DNA from: JBBRMU01 sp038230655
GTDB lineage: Bacteria; Patescibacteriota; Microgenomatia; UBA1406; GWC2-37-13
DNA length: 19,500 nt
Direction: 5' to 3'
Assembly: GCA_038230655.1 (NCBI GenBank)
Contig: JBBRMU010000022.1
Span: 1-19,500 of the forward strand
The position numbers and the translations under genes were made by a program. This document shows, in pieces, positions 1 to 5,839 of the stretch. The notes under the pieces were generated by a model that saw nothing but the letters and a program-made list of their open reading frames with translations, searched no databases and was not told where the DNA came from. Each line of letters opens with the position of its first letter. The stretch's first letter is position 1.

Positions 1-16
1 ATCATTCCAACATTCA
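1..16 (-). CDS. Possible start of a divergent gene cut by the window edge
   Basis: An ATG on the minus strand at 16-14 opens a frame (Met-Asn-Val-Gly-Met) that leaves the window after five codons. A good Shine-Dalgarno-like AAGGGAG lies about 7 nt upstream, better than at most genes here, and the region between it and the gene at 79 carries a promoter pointing the other way. Nothing can be said about the product. Confidence 0.25.
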
Positions 17-20
17 TGGT

Positions 21-49
21 TTGACTCCCTTGATCAAATTGAATATAAT
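21..49 (+). promoter_or_regulatory. Sigma-70-type promoter of the first VOC gene
   Basis: TTGACT at 21-26 and TATAAT at 44-49 are separated by exactly 17 bp. Transcription would start near 56 and give a leader of roughly 23 nt before the ATG at 79. Confidence 0.6.
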
Positions 50-78
50 TATCGTACCCATTACTCATTTTAAATAAT

Positions 79-555
79 ATGAAACAAAAAATAACTCCGT
101 TTTTATGGTTTAATAACAACGCCGAAGAAGCAATTAATTTTTATACTTCTTTATTTAAGAATTCAAAGATTATCAGCATAAACCGTTACGGAGATGAAGT
201 ACCTGGAATGAAGGGAAAGGTATTAACAGCTATCTTCGAGCTAAACGGACAGGAATTTATGGCCATTGATGGTGGTCCTCAATTCAAGTTTACTGAAGCA
301 ATCTCAATGTTTGTGGACTGTGAAGATCAAGAAGAAGTCGATAAACTGTGGAATAAACTTACAGGCGGAGGCGAAGAATCACAGTGTGGCTGGCTAAAGG
401 ATAAATTCGGTTTATCATGGCAGATTATTCCTAAAGATTTAGGAAATTTGTTGAGTGATCCAGATGCTGGAAAAGCACATCGAGTAATGATGGCAATGCT
501 AAAGATGCATAAAATTGATGTAGCAAAATTAAAAGAAGCATACGAACAAAAATGA
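79..555 (+). CDS. VOC-family protein, PhnB/3-demethylubiquinone methyltransferase-like
   Basis: The 158-aa product has the start typical of the PhnB-like branch of the vicinal-oxygen-chelate fold: ITPFLWFNNNAEEAINFYTS, then a beta-alpha-beta-beta-beta repeat ending in the CGWLKDKFGLSWQIIP segment around residues 103-118. Proteins of this branch are often labelled 3-demethylubiquinone-9 3-methyltransferase, but most have no demonstrated enzymatic activity and some bind small molecules or confer resistance. No signal peptide is seen, so it should be cytoplasmic. It has its own promoter and is convergent with the next gene; the two stop codons abut at 555/556 with no spacer. Family assignment is firm, function is not. 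Confidence 0.85.
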   Translation: MKQKITPFLWFNNNAEEAINFYTSLFKNSKIISINRYGDEVPGMKGKVLTAIFELNGQEFMAIDGGPQFKFTEAISMFVDCEDQEEVDKLWNKLTGGGEESQCGWLKDKFGLSWQIIPKDLGNLLSDPDAGKAHRVMMAMLKMHKIDVAKLKEAYEQK

Positions 556-927
556 TTAAGATTTTTGCTGTGAAATTTCTTTCATTCTAAAATCAACGAT
601 TTGTTTTATTAAGTGATAAGGAACTGGTCTTTCTATTGGGAAGTGTACTGAGCCCTTTGTTACTTTGTACCGAGATAATTCTTTCTTAAAGGCTTCATTG
701 CCTGACGGTGTAGCATAAAACCCAATATGCTTTTTCCAGGAGGCGTAGTATACTAAAATTTTTCCCTTAAGTTTAAATGCAGGCATTTGATAACTTATTA
801 CCTCTACAGCATCAGGAGCGGATTCCAGTATTGAGTATCTTATTTTTTCAAGGATACCTTGAACATCTTTCGGAAAGGTTGCAATGTAGTCATCAACCGT
901 TTTAAATTGTTTTTTGGCTGTATCCAT
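556..927 (-). CDS. DUF1801 (YdhG/iron-chaperone-like) protein
   Basis: The 123-aa protein has the DUF1801 pattern: an N-terminal helical part (TVDDYIATFPKDVQGILEKI), a VEVISYQMPAFKLKGKILVYY core at about residues 41-61, then HIGFYATPSG (67-76) and a C-terminal helix. The family resembles frataxin-like YdhG and is found in many bacteria as a small stress or metal-related protein; no biochemical role is certain. It is cytoplasmic by prediction, monocistronic, and converges on the VOC gene with no spacer. A TATAAT box stands 9 nt upstream of its ATG with no Shine-Dalgarno. A second, more distant DUF1801 protein lies at 1657-2091. Confidence 0.82.
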   Translation of the reverse strand: MDTAKKQFKTVDDYIATFPKDVQGILEKIRYSILESAPDAVEVISYQMPAFKLKGKILVYYASWKKHIGFYATPSGNEAFKKELSRYKVTKGSVHFPIERPVPYHLIKQIVDFRMKEISQQKS

Positions 928-936
928 GTTGTCTAT

Positions 937-942
937 ATTATA
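937..942 (-). promoter_or_regulatory. TATAAT box 9 nt before the ATG
   Basis: On the minus strand TATAAT at 942-937 precedes the ATG at 927-925 by 9 nt. A transcript would begin at or very near the start codon, which fits leaderless translation. Confidence 0.45.
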
Positions 943-1063
943 TCCGAAAATCTAGTTTTCCAAGTAGCATATTGAGGAGTTAGAACTAAATTATCTTACT
1001 CCCGAGTTAAAGAAAGTAATGGAGATTTAAAAAATGATTTCTCCAAAATTAATTATGTAGATT

Positions 1064-1465
1064 TTAAGCACGAACGATTGGTTGAAGCATGCCAATTATG
1101 TTACCTTCAGAATCTCGACAGGAAGCATACTCTCCGATTCCAGGTATGGTCATTTGTTCACCGACTATCTCTCCACCTGCTGCTTTAACAGCTTGCATGC
1201 TCTCTTTAAGGTCGTCTACGGAAATTACCAGATGCGGAGCTTTGTTTAGTTCATCATCTTTGTACTCAAAAAAACCTCCATTAATAGCTCCTGGCGTTTT
1301 AGACATATTGTTTTCATCAGTTTCGGTGGTTCCTGCTAGAACATAATCTCCCATTTCAGCACCTAGCTGCTTCATATTCCAACCAAAAGCTTTAGTATAA
1401 AACTCAGAAACACGTTTTCGGTCTTTCGCAGGCATTTCAAAGTGGACTACTGGATTCATTTTCAT
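1064..1465 (-). CDS. VOC-family (glyoxalase/bleomycin-resistance-like) protein
   Basis: The 133-aa product begins VVHFEMPAKDRKRVSEFYTKAFGW, the typical first beta-alpha unit of a glyoxalase/bleomycin-resistance fold, followed by INGGFFEY, HLVISVDDLKESMQAVKAAGGEI and a closing DSEGNIIGMLQP strand. The His in the first strand (VVHFEMP) and the Glu at EGN near the C-terminus are positioned like metal ligands of the family. Substrate cannot be read from sequence. ATG at codon 3 (MNPVV) is an alternative start. The gene is alone between 136 and 191 bp of non-coding DNA; a TGn-extended TATAAT lies 11 nt upstream. Confidence 0.85.
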   Translation of the reverse strand: MKMNPVVHFEMPAKDRKRVSEFYTKAFGWNMKQLGAEMGDYVLAGTTETDENNMSKTPGAINGGFFEYKDDELNKAPHLVISVDDLKESMQAVKAAGGEIVGEQMTIPGIGEYASCRDSEGNIIGMLQPIVRA

Positions 1466-1476
1466 AGATTACTATA

Positions 1477-1485
1477 ATTATAACA
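1477..1485 (-). promoter_or_regulatory. Extended -10 box of the VOC gene
   Basis: TGTTATAAT reads on the minus strand from 1485 to 1477, 11 nt before the ATG at 1465. The TG at the extended -10 position would help compensate for the lack of an obvious -35 box. Confidence 0.5.
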
Positions 1486-1656
1486 TACATGATCAGGAAT
1501 ATCTCAAATTTAACTTATCCGGTGGACAGTGTTAAAACGTTTTGTCATAACACAATAGTAGTTTTTGTATTGTCATATAAAAAATATCATAGTTTTCGAT
1601 TGGAGAAGGTTAGATGTGGAAAAATAGAGGTGTTTCCTGTTAGACGAAGTTAGAAT

Positions 1657-2091
1657 TTATTTTATATCGTTCGTCTTTTTCATAAACTGAAACGATTTTT
1701 CAATCAATGTCGCGAGTATCACTTGGTCTATATCAGTAAGATTATTGACGTACAAACAGCCACCGATTCCACCACTTGTCTTGTGTTTACCCAATTTTTC
1801 CAGTAAGGCTGAGCTCTCATTATTACCATGCATTATATATAAAGTTAAATTTTGCTTCCTGGGTGAAAATCCAACTAATAACCAATCACCTTCTTGTGCA
1901 CTTCTTTCCGACTTGTAGTGATACATTCCAAATCCCACGATGCTTTCTCCCCACATAACAGCTTTTTCTCCAGTAATCTTCTCAAACAGTTTAAGAAGAG
2001 TAAAACTGTCTAGTTTTTTTTGCTCTGGTTCAACTTTGTTCAGAAAATCCTTGACACTTTGATTTGTAGCTTTTGTTTTTGGTTCTGCCAT
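1657..2091 (-). CDS. DUF1801 protein
   Basis: The 144-aa protein carries the core WGESIVGFGMYHYKSERSAQ (residues about 47-66), then DWLLVGFSPRKQNLTLYIMHG and a GGCLYVNNLTDID segment near residue 110, all typical of the shorter DUF1801 group. The family has no settled biochemical function. No signal peptide or membrane helix is seen. It has its own extended -10 box 6 nt before the ATG and no Shine-Dalgarno. It shares only fold-level similarity with the DUF1801 protein at 556-927, so the two look like separate acquisitions rather than a recent duplication. Confidence 0.8.
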   Translation of the reverse strand: MAEPKTKATNQSVKDFLNKVEPEQKKLDSFTLLKLFEKITGEKAVMWGESIVGFGMYHYKSERSAQEGDWLLVGFSPRKQNLTLYIMHGNNESSALLEKLGKHKTSGGIGGCLYVNNLTDIDQVILATLIEKSFQFMKKTNDIK

Positions 2092-2097
2092 AGGAAA

Positions 2098-2106
2098 ATT
2101 ATACCA
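2098..2106 (-). promoter_or_regulatory. Extended -10 box of DUF1801 gene
   Basis: TGGTATAAT on the minus strand (2106-2098) ends 6 nt before the ATG at 2091. This spacing puts the likely transcription start on the start codon itself. Confidence 0.55.
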
Positions 2107-2136
2107 GAGCAGGAAATTCTAAGCTGCTTTAACACA

Positions 2137-2448
2137 TTATGAGATTTTTGACCGTTTACTTAACACATATTTTACAGAGGGACTTAGCTGTTTATCCGTA
2201 CGATGCATACAACCCAGCCAGCAACATGGACGGCGCTTGCCCTCCAGAAGTTCCGTACGTGTCCTTTTAACATGTTCTTTTCTCGTCTCTGGCTTCTTGA
2301 CGAATTCAACCCAACAAATCCACTCATTGCGCGCGAGTGGCGTAAGATTCTCCCATGCTGAGAGTACTTTGGGATTAGAAATTAGAGCTTCTCGCAGATC
2401 CACTGGGACATTATGCACTACACCATTTGAAATATCTTTTTTAGTCAT
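2137..2448 (-). CDS. YdeI/OmpD-associated-like protein
   Basis: The 103-aa protein shows the YdeI/OmpD-associated (DUF1905/YdeI) signature: VPVDLREAL, SAWENLTPLARNEWICWV at about residues 31-48, and TRKEHVKRTRTELLEGKRRP at about 55-74, where a helix ends in the GKRRPCCW turn. The family is small and cytoplasmic and is linked in some bacteria to polymyxin or stress response; its biochemical role is unknown. The C-terminal tail after CMHR is lysine/serine rich and not conserved in my memory of the family. The upstream TGTTAAAAT box lies 6 nt from the ATG. Confidence 0.75.
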   Translation of the reverse strand: MTKKDISNGVVHNVPVDLREALISNPKVLSAWENLTPLARNEWICWVEFVKKPETRKEHVKRTRTELLEGKRRPCCWLGCMHRTDKQLSPSVKYVLSKRSKIS

Positions 2449-2454
2449 AGAGTT

Positions 2455-2463
2455 ATTTTAACA
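2455..2463 (-). promoter_or_regulatory. Extended -10 box of YdeI-like gene
   Basis: TGTTAAAAT on the minus strand (2463-2455) ends 6 nt before the ATG at 2448. One base departs from TATAAT, but the TG extension and spacing match the neighbouring genes. Confidence 0.4.
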
Positions 2464-2617
2464 AATCCTCTGAGCATACACCAAACTATTGAGTGATTTT
2501 CCAGAGTACTAAATGCAGAGGTTCAACTGATACTTTCTGGTGGACTATATGAAAAAATTTTATTTGGCTCTTAATATGTGGAGCTTTCAGAGGTAGGAGC
2601 ATGAGAAACAACAATTT

Positions 2618-3022
2618 TTATCTTACTTCGAACCATAAAGGGCGCTTCTCTTTTGAATCTCCATGATTGTAATTAACTGTTATTTCTTCATCTTTTTTAA
2701 TTTCTTTTATAGCGATAAAATCTATTATTTTTTCACTTAATCTCGATTTATAATGTGCGTTCGGAGTGTAAGAATGATTATAAATTGAACCAAAACCAAG
2801 TGTTATGACTTGTCGTTGTTTGTTTTTACCAAAAAAATATATATAACTCACAAGCATTGTTTCATTTATTCTTGGTGAGTCATATTCTGAAATTTCAATA
2901 ATCGGACAACTTTCAATAATCTCGCCTTCGTTAATTATAACTTGTGCGAATACTCCACGACCAGCTTTGGATATTTTTGATTGAGAGATATATATTTTAC
3001 TCGCAGGGAACAATTTATTCAT
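2618..3022 (-). CDS. SET-domain protein, putative protein-lysine methyltransferase
   Basis: The 134-aa product is a minimal SET domain. GRGVFA at residues 21-26 is the cofactor-side N-terminal motif, SIYNHSYTPNA at 79-89 contains the NHS-x-x-PN motif that forms the pseudoknot and S-adenosylmethionine site, and EEITVNY at 112-118 supplies the C-terminal tyrosine. These are the expected catalytic elements of SAM-dependent protein-lysine N-methyltransferases. The usual post-SET cysteines are absent, as in many short bacterial SET proteins. The substrate is unknown. The gene stands alone, with an extended -10 box 6 nt before the ATG. Confidence 0.85.
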   Translation of the reverse strand: MNKLFPASKIYISQSKISKAGRGVFAQVIINEGEIIESCPIIEISEYDSPRINETMLVSYIYFFGKNKQRQVITLGFGSIYNHSYTPNAHYKSRLSEKIIDFIAIKEIKKDEEITVNYNHGDSKEKRPLWFEVR

Positions 3023-3028
3023 GTAGAA

Positions 3029-3037
3029 AGTATAACA
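3029..3037 (-). promoter_or_regulatory. Extended -10 box of SET gene
   Basis: TGTTATACT on the minus strand (3037-3029) ends 6 nt before the ATG at 3022. Confidence 0.5.
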
Positions 3038-3100
3038 TGCACTTCTTTTTAACTTTACTCCCTATGGTTTGTCCTCTTAAAGGATTGACTATGTAAGAAT

Positions 3101-3406
3101 TTATTTTAAAATTCTAAAAAAATACAGAATTAGAAAAATAGATGTGATGCCCATGAAAATGCCTAGAGTTTGAAGGAAAAGATTAACTGCAATTTTTTTC
3201 TTTCCATCAAGATAAAGTTGAAGTGGTTGAAAAAGGAAAATATAACCCATCATAGCTGCTGAGACAGTAAAAATAGACAAGAAAGCGATCGGTGCAAACA
3301 CAGAATCTTCTTTAGGAAGATTCTTAGTTCCATAAAACATTACCGAAGCAACTATGATAATGTACAAAGCTGCCGCTGTTGCGTTAATAAATGGCTTTTT
3401 TGTCAT
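3101..3406 (-). CDS. Small membrane protein with three predicted helices
   Basis: The 101-aa protein has three hydrophobic stretches: about residues 8-25 (AAALYIIIVASVMFYG), 38-60 (VFAPIAFLSIFTVSAAMMGY and following) and 76-97 (LFLQTLGIFMGITSIFLILY). The loop at 66-74 is basic (LDGKKKIAV), which would place it on the cytoplasmic side. I do not recognise a named family; similar short three-helix proteins occur in Patescibacteria. It has its own extended -10 box. No partner gene is suggested by the context. Confidence 0.7.
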   Translation of the reverse strand: MTKKPFINATAAALYIIIVASVMFYGTKNLPKEDSVFAPIAFLSIFTVSAAMMGYIFLFQPLQLYLDGKKKIAVNLFLQTLGIFMGITSIFLILYFFRILK

Positions 3407-3416
3407 ATATGATCTT

Positions 3417-3425
3417 ATTATAACA
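3417..3425 (-). promoter_or_regulatory. Extended -10 box of small membrane protein gene
   Basis: TGTTATAAT on the minus strand (3425-3417) lies 10 nt before the ATG at 3406. Confidence 0.5.
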
Positions 3426-3502
3426 CTTCTGAAATCTGGCTCTCTTCTGTTGATGCACTACAAACTTATCTTATAGAAGCCGAGAAAAATATGAGACAGC
3501 TT

Positions 3503-3722
3503 TTAGACACCAGAATTCGTTCTTGTAACACTAAATGTAATACTTGTTCTTATAGCGGTAGTTTCTTCAGTTTTAATTCTTTCAAGTTTTATGTTCTCTG
3601 TATCTATGTTTTCAAAAAATCTTTGGCCTTTTCCAAGGAGGATAGGCATAATATCTACTTGTAATTCATCGCATAGTCCCGCATTAAGGCATTGCAGATT
3701 TAGGTTTAGTCGTTTTTACCAC
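3503..3722 (-). pseudogene. C-terminal remnant of a dihydrofolate-reductase/RibD-like protein
   Basis: Reading the minus strand from about 3722 to the TAA at 3505-3503 gives about 72 codons including LQCLNAGLCDELQVDIMPIL, then LGKGQRFFENI, IKLERIKTEE and a closing TSITFSVTR strand. This matches the last third of the dihydrofolate-reductase-like (RibD C-terminal) family, where an NAGLxDEL helix precedes a strand ending LLGxGxRLF. An in-frame stop sits just upstream and no start codon is available, so the catalytic N-terminal two thirds are missing. The fragment fills most of the 343-bp gap between the genes at 3101 and 3750 and may mark an old recombination junction. Confidence 0.7.
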
Positions 3723-3731
3723 ATGACCATT

Positions 3732-3753
3732 ATAACCTATCAAAATAGGTTAT
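3732..3753. other. 8-bp perfect inverted repeat at the end of the 62-aa gene
   Basis: ATAACCTA (3732-3739) and TAGGTTAT (3746-3753) pair perfectly around a 6-nt loop. The hairpin covers the stop codon of the 62-aa gene. No T-run follows on the minus strand, so it is at best a weak or Rho-assisted terminator. Confidence 0.4.
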
Positions 3754-3938
3754 TCAAAGAGTGCCCGTGCTTGCTTACGGGTAATGGGTTCACCTTCTAG
3801 CCTCATAGTAGAGTACAAATCTTCCGCAAGAAGCTTATTTATATCCGGCCTTTTACCCATACTAAGATAGCGTTTCTGATACTTTTCAAACGCTTTAATA
3901 AGGGCTTTGTTTTTGTGAACTAACTGTTGAACTGTCAT
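3750..3938 (-). CDS. Unknown 62-aa protein beside the template repeat
   Basis: I do not recognise a family. The protein is charged and mostly helical by composition: a lysine-rich first half (KNKALIKAFEKYQKRYLSMG) followed by INKLLAEDLYSTMRLEGEPI and an ITRKQARALF end. An extended -10 box (TGGTATAAT) lies 7 nt before the ATG in the same arrangement as its neighbours, which argues that it is expressed. The gene lies 130 bp downstream of the DGR template repeat on the same strand, but its own promoter makes it independent of the TR transcript. It could be a small regulator or antitoxin-like protein; that is only a guess. Confidence 0.5.
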   Translation of the reverse strand: MTVQQLVHKNKALIKAFEKYQKRYLSMGKRPDINKLLAEDLYSTMRLEGEPITRKQARALFE

Positions 3939-3945
3939 GTCTTAT

Positions 3946-3954
3946 ATTATACCA
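3946..3954 (-). promoter_or_regulatory. Extended -10 box of the 62-aa gene
   Basis: TGGTATAAT on the minus strand (3954-3946) ends 7 nt before the ATG at 3938. Confidence 0.5.
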
Positions 3955-4010
3955 AATTTTATTATTAGAATTCAGGGATTTAGCTCATATTAGCTCATTT
4001 CGAGCAAATA

Positions 4011-4033
4011 CCCATCCTGTTTAAGTGGATGGG
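4011..4033. terminator. Hairpin downstream of the template repeat
   Basis: CCCATCC (4011-4017) and GGATGGG (4027-4033) form a 7-bp stem with a 9-nt loop. On the plus strand CTTTT follows; on the minus strand TATTT follows. On the minus strand it lies about 35 nt beyond the TR and just past a T8 run, so it may end or protect the TR transcript. Confidence 0.45.
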
Positions 4034-4040
4034 CTTTTAT

Positions 4041-4193
4041 AAAAAAAACTACAGATGACGTACTACCTGAGGAACACACCCCCAAGATATCATTACTATT
4101 AGTTGGATGGTTATCGTTCACGTTGAATCCATTCTCATTAAAGTTACCTATATATACTCTATTACCGCCGGACGACAACGTCATTTTCATCTG
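4041..4193 (-). ncRNA. Predicted DGR template RNA with a closing stem around the TR
   Basis: On the minus strand the TR is bracketed by an inverted repeat: CAGATGAAAATGACGT (4193-4178) upstream and ACGTCATCTG (4061-4052) downstream. All 10 bases of the downstream arm can pair with the upstream arm if a 6-nt bulge is allowed, in two alternative registers. TAG and a run of eight Ts (4048-4041) follow the downstream arm, so the element resembles a large terminator-like structure enclosing the template. VR lacks these flanks. DGR template RNAs are known to need sequence outside the TR for cDNA priming; the exact 5' end, and whether the RNA includes the avd message, cannot be read here. Confidence 0.5.
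4068..4180 (-). repeat. DGR template repeat (TR), 113 bp
   Basis: This segment matches 5924-6036 with no gaps over 113 bp. All 17 mismatches fall at adenines of the minus (template-sense) strand; 17 other adenines and all 79 non-adenines are unchanged. In the target frame the TR holds nine AAT/AAC asparagine codons, the codon type that gives the widest range of residues when both adenines mutate. The outer ends are adenine-free: 17 nt at 4180-4164 starting CGTTGTCGTCC, and 19 nt at 4087-4069 starting TCTTGGGGGTG, the latter being the expected IMH*-like homing segment. The frame through the TR lacks a start and is not a gene in its own right. Confidence 0.95.
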
Positions 4194-4414
4194 ATACCGT
4201 ACTCAGCACTGGAGATTTATTTTAAACAAATATTTCCCCTGTATTTTATTTGGTTCCGATAGTATCGAAACTCAAGCACCAGACAAGTAGTTTCATCACT
4301 GTTTTGATCCATTCTTCTATCTAGCAATACTAAATAGAACTCTAGGATTGATAAAATAGTGTAAGCAAAGACCTTAACCCATAAGTTAAAATGCATTATT
4401 TACTTTCTTAATTT
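4194..4414 (-). other. Spacer between avd and TR
   Basis: No gene is visible in these 221 bp. Two small dyads occur: CGATA-G-TATCG at 4257-4267, and TTAAC/GTTAA with a 6-nt loop at 4374-4389. The segment would be transcribed with avd and TR on the minus strand and may contribute to template-RNA structure or hold a TR promoter; I see no clear -35/-10 pair. Confidence 0.35.
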
Positions 4415-4801
4415 CTATTGTACACTATGAACTGATTTAATCCATCCGCCTAACATTCTGCCAATTTCCTGAAGGAGCTCTTCAAGGATCGTATATTTTT
4501 TATTGTCAATAATCTTTAGATCCTTACCTAAGCGAAAATACACTTTTAATATATCCAATTTAATACTTGTTTCTCGAAGGGGAGCCAATTTTTCGGCCTT
4601 TGATACGCTACTTGCTTTAATGATTCCTTCAAGCAATTCTAAAAGAACTAATTCACATTTCTGTCCCAACGTGTAACGGTCTTTTTTGGGCAATGAGAGA
4701 AGATAAGAATAAAAAATCTTATATAATTCGTATATTTTTGCAAATATTGGAATATCAAAATTAGAAGTTGCAAAGGGTGTTGGAACATGAAAGTCTACCA
4801 T
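4415..4801 (-). CDS. avd: DGR accessory protein, bAvd/four-helix-bundle type
   Basis: The 128-aa protein is predicted to be four long helices: IPIFAKIYELYKIFYSYLLS (about 17-36), TLGQKCELVLLELLEGIIKA (44-63), a third from about 75-95 (LRETSIKLDILKVYFRLGKD) and a fourth from about 100-122. The pattern and length match the bAvd/S23-like four-helix bundle family, which forms a basic pentamer that binds the reverse transcriptase and template RNA and is needed for mutagenic homing in the characterised Bordetella phage system. It sits upstream of TR on the same strand, the usual position. Its first five codons overlap the first five codons of the oppositely oriented reverse transcriptase gene (4787-4801). 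No Shine-Dalgarno is seen. Confidence 0.88.
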   Translation of the reverse strand: MVDFHVPTPFATSNFDIPIFAKIYELYKIFYSYLLSLPKKDRYTLGQKCELVLLELLEGIIKASSVSKAEKLAPLRETSIKLDILKVYFRLGKDLKIIDNKKYTILEELLQEIGRMLGGWIKSVHSVQ

Positions 4802-5839
4802 AATATATACGATAATCTTATCACGCTAGAGAATATTTTTCTCAGTTATTCTGAATTTAAAGAAGGAAAGAAAAAGACTAAGGCTCTTATTATATTTGAA
4901 AGACACCTCGAGGATAATCTTTTTTCCCTTTATGAGGAGTTACAAAACCGGACATATACACCAGGCTCATATACTGGGTTCTTTATTACCGATCCAAAAG
5001 TACGACAAATACATAAAGCCAGCATTAAAGATCGAATTGTCCATCATATCGTGAGTCGCGGGTTAGAAGAAATTTTTGAACCGACATTTATTGCTCATTC
5101 ATTTTCCTGTCGTAAAAATAAAGGAACACATAAAGGAGTTATGAGTTTATATGCATTTGCTCGCAAAGTTAGTAAAAACAACACTCGAGCTTGTTGGGCC
5201 TTAAAGTGTGATATTAGAAAGTTTTTTGCATCGGTAAATCATGAAATCCTTTTCAAAATTCTTTCAAAAAAAATTGATGATACTGACTATCTTACAATTT
5301 TAAAGAAGATAATCGACAGCTTTAATTCTGGTGAAATAAACAGAGGTTTACCTATTGGGAATCTCACCTCTCAATTTTTTGCAAATATTTATATGAATGA
5401 ATTTGATCAGTTTGTAAAACATCATTTAAAGATTCAGTATTATCTGAGATATACTGACGATTTCATTTTTTTATCAGAAGATAAAGCATATTTAGATAAC
5501 TTACTTCCGAAAGTGAAGGAATACGTCAAAGATAGTCTTGATATAGAACTTCATCCTCAAAAGATAATTATGAGTAAATATGAAAAGGGAATAGATTTCT
5601 TAGGATATATCGTTTTCCCTTATCATATTTTGCCAAGAACAAAAACGAAAAGAAGATTACTGAAAAAAATTAAACGAAGAATAGAGGCATATCAAAAAGG
5701 ACAGATATCGCATACAAATCTAGAGCAGACTGTTCAATCATACTTAGGCTATTTAAAACATTCTAGCTCGTACAAACTACAAAAAGTAATAAAAGATCTT
5801 ATAGTGTTAGAGATCGCAGAAAAAAAATTCGAGTCCTAA
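4787..5839 (+). CDS. DGR reverse transcriptase
   Basis: The 350-aa enzyme makes cDNA from the template RNA. It starts YDNLITLENIFLSYSEFKEG (8-27), the usual N-terminus of this RT clade, followed by DPKVRQIHKASIKDRIVHHI (69-88). The catalytic aspartates are D142 in KCDIRKFF and D224-D225 in RYTDDF, so the active-site box reads YTDD rather than the common YADD. GLPIGNLTSQ at 187-196 is the DGR hallmark, with SQ where group II intron and retroviral enzymes have SP. HPQKI and FLGYIVFP (271-278) follow, then a basic thumb. No maturase or endonuclease domain is present, as expected. It is divergent from avd and convergent with the target gene, an inverted order compared with the common target-avd-TR-RT arrangement. 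Confidence 0.97.
   Translation: MKVYHNIYDNLITLENIFLSYSEFKEGKKKTKALIIFERHLEDNLFSLYEELQNRTYTPGSYTGFFITDPKVRQIHKASIKDRIVHHIVSRGLEEIFEPTFIAHSFSCRKNKGTHKGVMSLYAFARKVSKNNTRACWALKCDIRKFFASVNHEILFKILSKKIDDTDYLTILKKIIDSFNSGEINRGLPIGNLTSQFFANIYMNEFDQFVKHHLKIQYYLRYTDDFIFLSEDKAYLDNLLPKVKEYVKDSLDIELHPQKIIMSKYEKGIDFLGYIVFPYHILPRTKTKRRLLKKIKRRIEAYQKGQISHTNLEQTVQSYLGYLKHSSSYKLQKVIKDLIVLEIAEKKFES

Noticed and set aside
1515..2550. Short similar strings containing GGTGGAC in two intergenic regions (about 1521 and 2541), and GTTA-type motifs suggesting integron attC sites
   Set aside because: No paired core sites or long imperfect palindromes typical of attC are visible, there is no integron integrase, and the shared strings are under ten bases.
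3421..3600. Plus-strand open stretch with a plausible helical peptide (SEIWLSSVDALQTYL and onward)
   Set aside because: There is no start codon with promoter or ribosome site, it soon becomes Cys/Ser-rich low-quality sequence, and it overlaps the better supported reductase remnant on the other strand.
3990..4190. Open frame across the TR (66 codons) that resembles the target's C-terminus
   Set aside because: It is the template repeat read in the target frame. It has only a chance ATG just upstream, and the similarity is explained by TR/VR homology, so it is not called as a gene.
5828..5837. TTCGAGTCCT, identical to ten bases of the tRNA-Asn T arm, considered as the other attachment end
   Set aside because: It lies inside the RT coding end and the match does not extend either way; ten bases in 19.5 kb can arise by chance, and serine recombinases share only a very short core.
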